From JAHDDY01 sp964549375 (lineage in GTDB: Bacteria > Pseudomonadota > Alphaproteobacteria > Rhodobacterales > Rhodobacteraceae), in assembly GCA_964549375.1 (NCBI GenBank), contig CAZJWF010000014.1:1-39926 (forward strand): a DNA stretch of 39,926 nucleotides, read 5' to 3'. Made by a program: the position numbers and the translations under genes. Positions 34,587-39,926 of this stretch are shown here, one piece after another; the first letter of the stretch is position 1, and every line of letters begins with the position of its first letter. Below the pieces are notes generated by a model. That model saw nothing but the letters and a program-made list of their open reading frames with translations. It made no database searches and was not told where the DNA came from.

Positions 34587-35468
34587 ATGGAAATTATTCC
34601 GTTCGACGACCGCGACGGTCAAATCTGGTTCAATGGCGAGCTGATCGACTGGCGCGAAGCAAAAATCCATGTGCTCAGTCATGGCCTTCACTATGCGTCG
34701 TCTGTCTTCGAAGGCGAGCGCGCTTACGGTGGCGAAATCTTCAAAAGTCGGGAACATACCGAGCGGTTCTTCAATTCCGCAAAGATTCTCGGGTTTGAGA
34801 TACCTTATTCAATTGACGAGATCGAAGCTGCAAAAGCCGAAACATTGGCCGCTTCGGGGCACGAGAACGCCTATATCCGCCCCGTTGCTTGGCGTGGGTC
34901 TGAAATGATGGCCGTCTCGGCCCAACATAACAAGATTCACGTCGCGATTGCGGTTTGGCCGTGGCCCGCCATGTTCGGTGCAGACTCGATGAAGGGCATC
35001 CGGCTCGATTTTGCCGAATGGCAGCGCCCTGCTCCGAATACGGCCCCTTTCGAGGCAAAGGCGGCTGGGCTTTACATGATTTGTACGCTTTCCAAACATG
35101 CGGCAGAAGCAAAAGGCTACACCGATGCGATGATGCTGGATCATCGGGGCTATGTCGCCGAAGCAACGGGCGCAAATATCTTTTTCGTCAAAGATGGCGC
35201 GGTGCATACGCCAACGCCGGATTGTTTTCTTGACGGAATAACCCGACGCACGGTCATCGGACTGTTGAAAGATCGCCAGATCCCTGTCACCGAGCGGCAT
35301 ATCATGCCGGATGAGCTAGACGGATTTGAGCAATGCTTCCTATGCGGCACGGCCGCTGAAGTTGCGCCCGTTTCCGAAATCGGACCGCACTCGTATGAAG
35401 TCGGCGACCTGGTCAAGCAAGTGGCCACGGACTACAACGACCTTGTGAACCGGCGAGCGATTGCGTAA
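34587..35468 (+). CDS. ilvE: Branched-chain amino-acid aminotransferase
   Basis: A 293-residue fold-type IV PLP enzyme that interconverts leucine, isoleucine and valine with their 2-oxo acids. The HGLHYASSVFEGERAY block, AYIRPVAWRG, the PLP-binding Lys158 (APFEAKAAGLYM), and DGITRRTVIGL near the cofactor phosphate are all present. The length is standard. It is divergent from petP/petR and is followed 15 bases later by pobA on the same strand, so read-through is possible. Confidence 0.95.
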   Translation: MEIIPFDDRDGQIWFNGELIDWREAKIHVLSHGLHYASSVFEGERAYGGEIFKSREHTERFFNSAKILGFEIPYSIDEIEAAKAETLAASGHENAYIRPVAWRGSEMMAVSAQHNKIHVAIAVWPWPAMFGADSMKGIRLDFAEWQRPAPNTAPFEAKAAGLYMICTLSKHAAEAKGYTDAMMLDHRGYVAEATGANIFFVKDGAVHTPTPDCFLDGITRRTVIGLLKDRQIPVTERHIMPDELDGFEQCFLCGTAAEVAPVSEIGPHSYEVGDLVKQVATDYNDLVNRRAIA

Positions 35469-35483
35469 CGCACGCCGCCCCGC

Positions 35484-36653
35484 GTGAAGACGCAAGTTGC
35501 CATCATTGGCGGCGGGCCTTCGGGCTTGTTGCTGTCGCAACTGCTGCACCGTGCGGGCATTTCCTCCGTCATTCTGGAGCGAAAAACCAAGGACTATGTC
35601 CTCAGCCGAATTCGAGCCGGTGTGCTGGAAGTTGGAATGGTCAATCAACTGCGCGCCGCAGGGGTCGGCGAGCGGTTGGACCGCGAAGGCATCGTCCATG
35701 ATGGCACGGTTATCTCTTTCGCCAATGAGCAAATTCGCATTGATTTTGCCGAGCACACGAGCGCCCATGTCACCGTCTATGGACAGACTGAAGTCACCCG
35801 CGATTTATATGATGCGCGAGAGGCAGAAGGCGGGAAGCTTATCTTCAATGTCGAGAACGTCGCGGTAAACGACGTTGAAACAGAGAAGCCCTTTGTCACG
35901 TATCGCGTAGATGGCCGCGAGCATCTGCTGCGATGTGAATACATCGCCGGGTGCGATGGGTTTCATGGTGTAAGCCGCAAGACGATCCCAGAAAAAGTCC
36001 GCATGGAATTCGAGAAAGTTTATCCTTTCGGGTGGCTCGGCATTTTGTCCGAGACACCGCCGGTTCATGACGAACTGATTTATGCCAGCTCCGACCTAGG
36101 CTTCGCACTTTGCTCGATGCGGAACGAAAATCTCAGCCGCTATTATATCCAATGCGCGCTGACGGACAGCCCCGATGATTGGAGCGATGAAGCGTTTTGG
36201 GACGCGCTGAAACAGCGCATCCCGCAAGAGCACGCCGAAAATCTGATCACGGGGCCATCAATTGAAAAGTCGATCGCACCGCTGCGCTCGTTTGTGTGTG
36301 AGCCTATGCAATGGGGCCGATTGTTCCTGTGTGGGGACGCCGCGCATATCGTGCCGCCCACCGGGGCCAAAGGGCTGAACACTGCCGCGAGCGATGTGCA
36401 CTATCTCAGTCAAGCGTTGATCCGTCACTATACCGAGAAAGACAGTGAAGGCATCGCGCAGTATTCTCGGCGTGCGCTCGCGCGAGTCTGGAAAGCCGAA
36501 CGCTTTAGTTGGTGGATGACCAGCTTGTTACACCGGTTTCCTGATCAAACCGATTTCGATCTTCGGATACAAGCTGCGGAGATTGCGTTCTTGAAAGACA
36601 ACAAAAACGCACAGGCGGCGCTGGCACAAAATTATGTGGGCTTGCCCTATTAA
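35484..36653 (+). CDS. pobA: 4-hydroxybenzoate 3-monooxygenase
   Basis: A 389-residue FAD-dependent hydroxylase that converts 4-hydroxybenzoate to protocatechuate using NAD(P)H and oxygen. The FAD motif IIGGGPSG is at residues 7-14, RIRAGVLE in the N-terminal region matches PobA, the DG motif is CDGFHGVSR, and the second FAD motif is GDAAHIVPPTGAKGLN. The length equals characterised PobA proteins. The start is a GTG. It is followed 55 bases later by pcaD. No PobR-type regulator gene adjoins it. Confidence 0.95.
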   Translation: MKTQVAIIGGGPSGLLLSQLLHRAGISSVILERKTKDYVLSRIRAGVLEVGMVNQLRAAGVGERLDREGIVHDGTVISFANEQIRIDFAEHTSAHVTVYGQTEVTRDLYDAREAEGGKLIFNVENVAVNDVETEKPFVTYRVDGREHLLRCEYIAGCDGFHGVSRKTIPEKVRMEFEKVYPFGWLGILSETPPVHDELIYASSDLGFALCSMRNENLSRYYIQCALTDSPDDWSDEAFWDALKQRIPQEHAENLITGPSIEKSIAPLRSFVCEPMQWGRLFLCGDAAHIVPPTGAKGLNTAASDVHYLSQALIRHYTEKDSEGIAQYSRRALARVWKAERFSWWMTSLLHRFPDQTDFDLRIQAAEIAFLKDNKNAQAALAQNYVGLPY

Positions 36654-36708
36654 GGGGTTTCGGGGTTAGGCTGTTTTCAGCGCGACACTGTAACGGAGAC
36701 CACCATCC

Positions 36709-37497
36709 ATGCCCGCCTTTCAGCATAACGGAAACGCTATTCACTTCGCCGATGAAGGTCCGCGCGAGGGAGTGCCAGTGGTTTTCTCAAATTCTCTCGG
36801 CACGGACTTCCGCGCATGGAATCCACTATTGCCGCATCTGTCGACGGGATTGCGGATCATTCGCTATGACAAGGCTGGTCATGGCTTGAGCGACTTTGCC
36901 GGAGAGCGTCCTATCGAAGCCCACGCGGAGGATTTGGCAGCGCTACTCGATCATTTGAGGGTCGAGAAAGCCGTTGTCGTGGGACTTTCGGTTGGTGGCC
37001 TGATCGCGCAGGCGTTTGCTGATGCTCACCCCGCGCGCGTGTTGGCGCTGGCCCTTTGCGATACGGGGCATAAGATCGGAACACCGGACATCTGGAACCC
37101 CCGGATTGAGGCAATCAACGCGGGCGGTATGCAAGCGGTACTAGAGCCGACGATGGAGCGCTGGTTCACCGCACGATATCGCGCAGAGAGCCCGGACTTT
37201 CCAATCTGGTGCAATATGCTGACGCGCACGATGACCGAAGGGTACTGTTCGGTCGGGCGCGCCATTCGCGATGCCGATTTCACGGACCGCACGCGCGGGA
37301 TTAAAGCGCCGACGGTTTGCGTCGTCGGAACACAAGATGGCGCAACACCGCCCGCCTTGGTTCAGGAACTCGCAGGGCTGATCGAAGGATCAACGTTCGT
37401 ACAGATTGATGATTGCGGGCACTTGCCGTGTATCGAGCAGCCAGAGGCGTTGGCAGCGGCAATCACTACTTTGCTTTCCAAGCAATCGTTAATTTAG
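36709..37497 (+). CDS. pcaD: 3-oxoadipate enol-lactonase
   Basis: A 262-residue alpha/beta hydrolase that opens 3-oxoadipate enol-lactone to 3-oxoadipate in the protocatechuate branch of the beta-ketoadipate pathway. The nucleophile is Ser94 in VGLSVGGLIAQ. The oxyanion region is FSNSLGTDFRAW, the acid is in VGTQDGATPP and the His in DDCGHLPCIEQP. The ribosome-binding site is GGAG. Other pca genes (dioxygenase pcaGH, pcaB, pcaC, regulator pcaQ) are not in the window, so the usual cluster is split. Confidence 0.92.
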   Translation: MPAFQHNGNAIHFADEGPREGVPVVFSNSLGTDFRAWNPLLPHLSTGLRIIRYDKAGHGLSDFAGERPIEAHAEDLAALLDHLRVEKAVVVGLSVGGLIAQAFADAHPARVLALALCDTGHKIGTPDIWNPRIEAINAGGMQAVLEPTMERWFTARYRAESPDFPIWCNMLTRTMTEGYCSVGRAIRDADFTDRTRGIKAPTVCVVGTQDGATPPALVQELAGLIEGSTFVQIDDCGHLPCIEQPEALAAAITTLLSKQSLI

Positions 37498-37515
37498 AGA
37501 GCCTATCCGAAGCCT

Positions 37516-37550
37516 CGAAATGCCAAAAAGGAGCCACAGCGCGCATTTCG
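37516..37550 (+). other. Hairpin with a ribosome-binding-site-like loop, downstream of pcaD
   Basis: CGAAATGC and GCATTTCG form perfect 8-base arms around a 19-base loop that contains AAAAAGGAG. No start codon follows in a suitable position and no T-run follows the hairpin. It lies in the 80-base gap between pcaD and the fragment on the other strand. It may be a weak transcript end or chance. Confidence 0.3.
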
Positions 37551-37579
37551 GACATTATTAACCAAGCTAGTTCCAGTAT

Positions 37580-37819
37580 TTACGGGACGATCTGACAGCG
37601 TTCCTTGCCGTCTCCTCCCCACAATATTCCAGTTCGATCACACTCGATGCGCACAGGATCCATAGCCTCGTACTCAAACTCTGACTTTGGCATCAGCTTT
37701 TTCACTTTTGCAATTTCTCGCAATCGATGGTCGCTCGGATCAACACCGGGCGGTAAGGTACTCGGAAGAATTGCGACGAGCTTAGGTCTCGCATCAAAAA
37801 CAAAAGTCTTCGTTCTCAC
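37580..37819 (-). CDS. Short ORF of unknown origin, probably a gene remnant
   Basis: A 79-residue frame starting at a GTG (MRTKTFVFDARPKLVAILPS at the N-terminus, then a charged middle and GGDGKERCQIVP at the end). It shows no signal peptide or membrane segment and I recognise no family. It begins just where homology of the decayed AbrB gene stops, in a different frame. That suggests it is the surviving 3' part of another gene joined by a deletion, rather than an intact small gene. No ribosome-binding site was evident. Confidence 0.3.
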   Translation of the reverse strand: MRTKTFVFDARPKLVAILPSTLPPGVDPSDHRLREIAKVKKLMPKSEFEYEAMDPVRIECDRTGILWGGDGKERCQIVP

Positions 37820-38648
37820 GCCAACCGATTTCCAGGGAGATGGAGATCAGCGACATCTCGACAACGCCGCCGGGAGCGAAGGCGAGGACGACGGCGTCGA
37901 TACGCTCACCGATAATGTTGCTCAGGATCATGCCGAGAACCACCACGAAGGTCAGAGCGATGATGACCCTGATTACGGTGAGCATCAGACCAAGACCGAT
38001 TTCTTCCTTGCTCAGCCCCGCAAAACGAATGCCGAGGGTCAAATCCAACCACGAGCTGTGTCATCGCCACCATCCATCCCGGCGGGGCAGCATCGGTCAG
38101 ACCGGCGAGATGCGCGGCACCGCTCAGTAAGATCGGTCCGGTAATAATCGCCGCAGGCAAGCCCACCCAGCGCCCGAACAACACACCCCAAATACCTGCC
38201 GCAAACAAGATCACCGCATCAATCGTGCCGAGCGCGCCGGGGCCTTGAATCTCAATGCCAGAAGCGCTGCCCACAGCACCGCCTTCGATCAGCATGAATG
38301 CGGTCGGCACCACGAGAACACAGATAATCAACCGCAAGAGCTGCAGCAGATTCAGCAGTCGAATGTCTGCGCCGTGTTGCTCGCCCATCGTGATGGCTTC
38401 GATCAGAAACTGCACCGGGCGGATGCGATCCGCACGCCGACGAGCGCCGCCACGCCCACGGCAACCACCGAGCCGAGCAGCCACGGCAGCGGCGCTCCGA
38501 TCCATTGCGCTAGCAACGCCCCGACCAATCCAATCAGCATTGTGCCAATCAATACGAATAGATCGTAGTTTTTGCCGAGCAAATAGATGGGCCGGAGATG
38601 GATCACCAATGGGATTCCTTGACGGGTCGGGCGATACACCCCAAGCAT
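37794..38648 (-). pseudogene. Decayed AbrB-family inner-membrane protein gene (PF05145 type)
   Basis: Three frame segments carry successive parts of an AbrB-like permease. From 38648 to about 38420 comes LIGLVGALLAQWIGAPLPWLLG. From about 38410 to 38045, in another frame, comes LIEAITMGEQHGAD, then LLQLLRLIICVLVVP and GRWVGLPAAIITGP. From about 38045 to 37815, back in the first frame, comes LGIRFAGLSKEEIG through FAPGGVVEMSLISISLEIG. Intact members have two repeats and about 350 residues. Here roughly 70 residues of the first repeat are missing at the first junction, a one-base-type shift lies near 38040, and the C-terminal end is lost. These changes make a functional product very unlikely. 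Confidence 0.8.
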
Positions 38649-38681
38649 TTAGGCACAGCCATCGCAGAAAGTCCCGCAAGC

Positions 38682-39839
38682 ATGACCCATTCCGCCGCCG
38701 ACATCCTAAAAACGCTGATCTCGTTTGATACTGTCAGTCACAAATCTAACCTACCCCTGATCGAATGGGTCGAAGACTATCTGAGTGAGCTGGGGGTCGA
38801 GTCGCGGCGGGTCTATGACGAGACTGGCGAAAAAGCGAATTTGCTGGCGACGATTGGCCCCGACGGTGTGCCGGGAATCGTTCTGTCAGGCCATGTCGAT
38901 GTCGTGCCGGTCGAGGGCCAGCCTTGGTCCACCGATCCGTTCGAAGCGACAGTAATCGATGATAAAATGTATGGGCGCGGGTCTTCAGATATGAAGGGCT
39001 TTGGCGCTTGTGTATTGGCTGCCGTGCCACAAATGTTAGCCGCTGATCTGAAAACGCCGCTGCATATCTGTCTGTCCTATGACGAGGAAGTTGGCTGCAT
39101 CGGCGTGCGCGGGGCGATCAAAGACATTGCCGACTGGCCCGTGCGCCCCCGCGCCTGCATCGTCGGTGAACCGACGGGGATGCAAGTCGTCACCGGCCAC
39201 AAGTCCAAGCATTCTGTCCGGGTCGTTGTGCGCGGAAAGGCAGGACATTCGTCCCTCGCGCCTGATTTTGTGAATGCGGTGGAATATGCTTCGCGACTGG
39301 TCGTGTATATCTCGGAGATGGGACGGGAGCTGGCCGCAAAGGGCGCGCGCGATCTGCTCTATGACTGTGTACACTCGACGGGACATGTGGGGCTAATCCA
39401 AGGTGGGACGCAGCTCAATATCGTACCCGAGCACGCCACTTTCGATTTCGAATTCCGTACCATCGCAGAAGACGACCCCGCCGCGTTGGTTCAGCAAGTG
39501 ATTGACTATGCGAACGCCGAATTGGTGTCCGCAATGCAGGCGATCAACCCCGATACGGGAATCGATTTTGAGATACTGACCAGCGTTGAGGGGCTGCAAA
39601 CCGCCGAAGATGCCGAGGTGGTAACGCTGGCCAAATCACTCGCGCAGCGTAATGACCACGCCAAGGTCGCGTATGGCACAGAAGGCGGTCTATTTCAGAC
39701 AATGGCCGATATTCCGACGGTCGTCATCGGCCCGGGCAGTATCGACCGCGCGCATAAGGCCGATGAGTATATCACGCTGGATGAGATCAAAGCTGGCAGT
39801 GCCTTTATCGAGCGGTTGATTGCGCGGTGCAGCGCATAG
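38682..39839 (+). CDS. argE: M20-family deacetylase, acetylornithine deacetylase type
   Basis: A 385-residue Zn-dependent amidohydrolase of the ArgE/DapE group. Metal and catalytic elements are LSGHVDVVPVEG, YGRGSSDMKGFGA, the DEEVGCIG glutamate pair and GEPTGMQVV. The lid domain contains KAGHSSLAP and GGTQLNIVPEHATF. The closest recognisable type is ArgE (N-acetylornithine to ornithine). Because argJ, which makes ArgE unnecessary, is present in the same window, another N-acyl amino acid is possible. The start at 38682 was chosen because an upstream in-frame start lies inside the pseudogene on the other strand. The sequence after the stop to the window end is AT-rich with no gene. Confidence 0.85.
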   Translation: MTHSAADILKTLISFDTVSHKSNLPLIEWVEDYLSELGVESRRVYDETGEKANLLATIGPDGVPGIVLSGHVDVVPVEGQPWSTDPFEATVIDDKMYGRGSSDMKGFGACVLAAVPQMLAADLKTPLHICLSYDEEVGCIGVRGAIKDIADWPVRPRACIVGEPTGMQVVTGHKSKHSVRVVVRGKAGHSSLAPDFVNAVEYASRLVVYISEMGRELAAKGARDLLYDCVHSTGHVGLIQGGTQLNIVPEHATFDFEFRTIAEDDPAALVQQVIDYANAELVSAMQAINPDTGIDFEILTSVEGLQTAEDAEVVTLAKSLAQRNDHAKVAYGTEGGLFQTMADIPTVVIGPGSIDRAHKADEYITLDEIKAGSAFIERLIARCSA

Positions 39840-39926
39840 CCTGAACTGCAAAAATCATTTCGGAAAAACACCTAAATAAACAATTATTAATCACAATCTC
39901 TTAACTTTACCCGTCTAGGTTAGCTT

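Noticed and set aside
39868..39890. Two TTAA half-sites near the right edge, considered as a CtrA site
   Set aside because: The spacing is about 10 bases instead of 7.

Overview
The window looks like chromosomal DNA of a marine alphaproteobacterium of the order Rhodobacterales (Roseobacter-type). Three things point there. One is the MarR regulator / OmpR-type regulator / branched-chain aminotransferase block, which matches petP-petR-ilvE of Rhodobacter. The second is the secA // parvulin-argJ-mutT block. The third is the class I lysyl-tRNA synthetase, together with osmolyte and aromatic-acid catabolism genes. No rRNA, tRNA, CRISPR array, insertion sequence or prophage was seen. Coding is dense, with many ATGA or TAATG stop/start overlaps.

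Positions 1-10700 are mostly minus-strand catabolic genes. A lipoprotein M48 protease is followed by a beta-keto acid cleavage enzyme (BKACE), a VOC protein, an SDR and a carnitine/gulonate-dehydrogenase-like enzyme. This set reads as a module that oxidises a beta-hydroxy acid and cleaves the product. After one plus-strand cysteine-cluster gene comes a second minus-strand operon, in transcription order: Rieske quaternary-amine oxygenase, cysteine hydrolase, choline-sulfatase (betC), a GH43-like beta-propeller protein and an SDR. It probably handles sulfated or quaternary ammonium osmolytes and is the least conventional catabolic cluster here.

Positions 10900-16400 hold an orphan ATP-grasp gene, upp, and a compact ABC operon: permease, an 85-residue unknown protein, permease, NMT1/THI5-like binding protein. 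The operon has no ATPase gene in the window. A RutR-like palindrome upstream and upp downstream suggest pyrimidine uptake. Positions 16500-25000 hold an MFS transporter, lysK, a LexA-box-preceded pair (unknown membrane protein and DsrE-family protein), guaB, a DUF3047 protein and a stand-alone Tat-exported family-5 binding protein.

Positions 25000-34500 carry folB and secA (the latter without the usual C-terminal zinc tail), then a parvulin, argJ and mutT. These face a sodium/solute symporter with a small membrane partner, and the petR/petP-like regulators. Positions 34500-39900 carry ilvE, pobA and pcaD (4-hydroxybenzoate catabolism), a decayed AbrB-family membrane gene with an internal deletion and frameshifts, and an argE-like deacetylase. 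Function calls come from motif recognition by eye; no database search was run.
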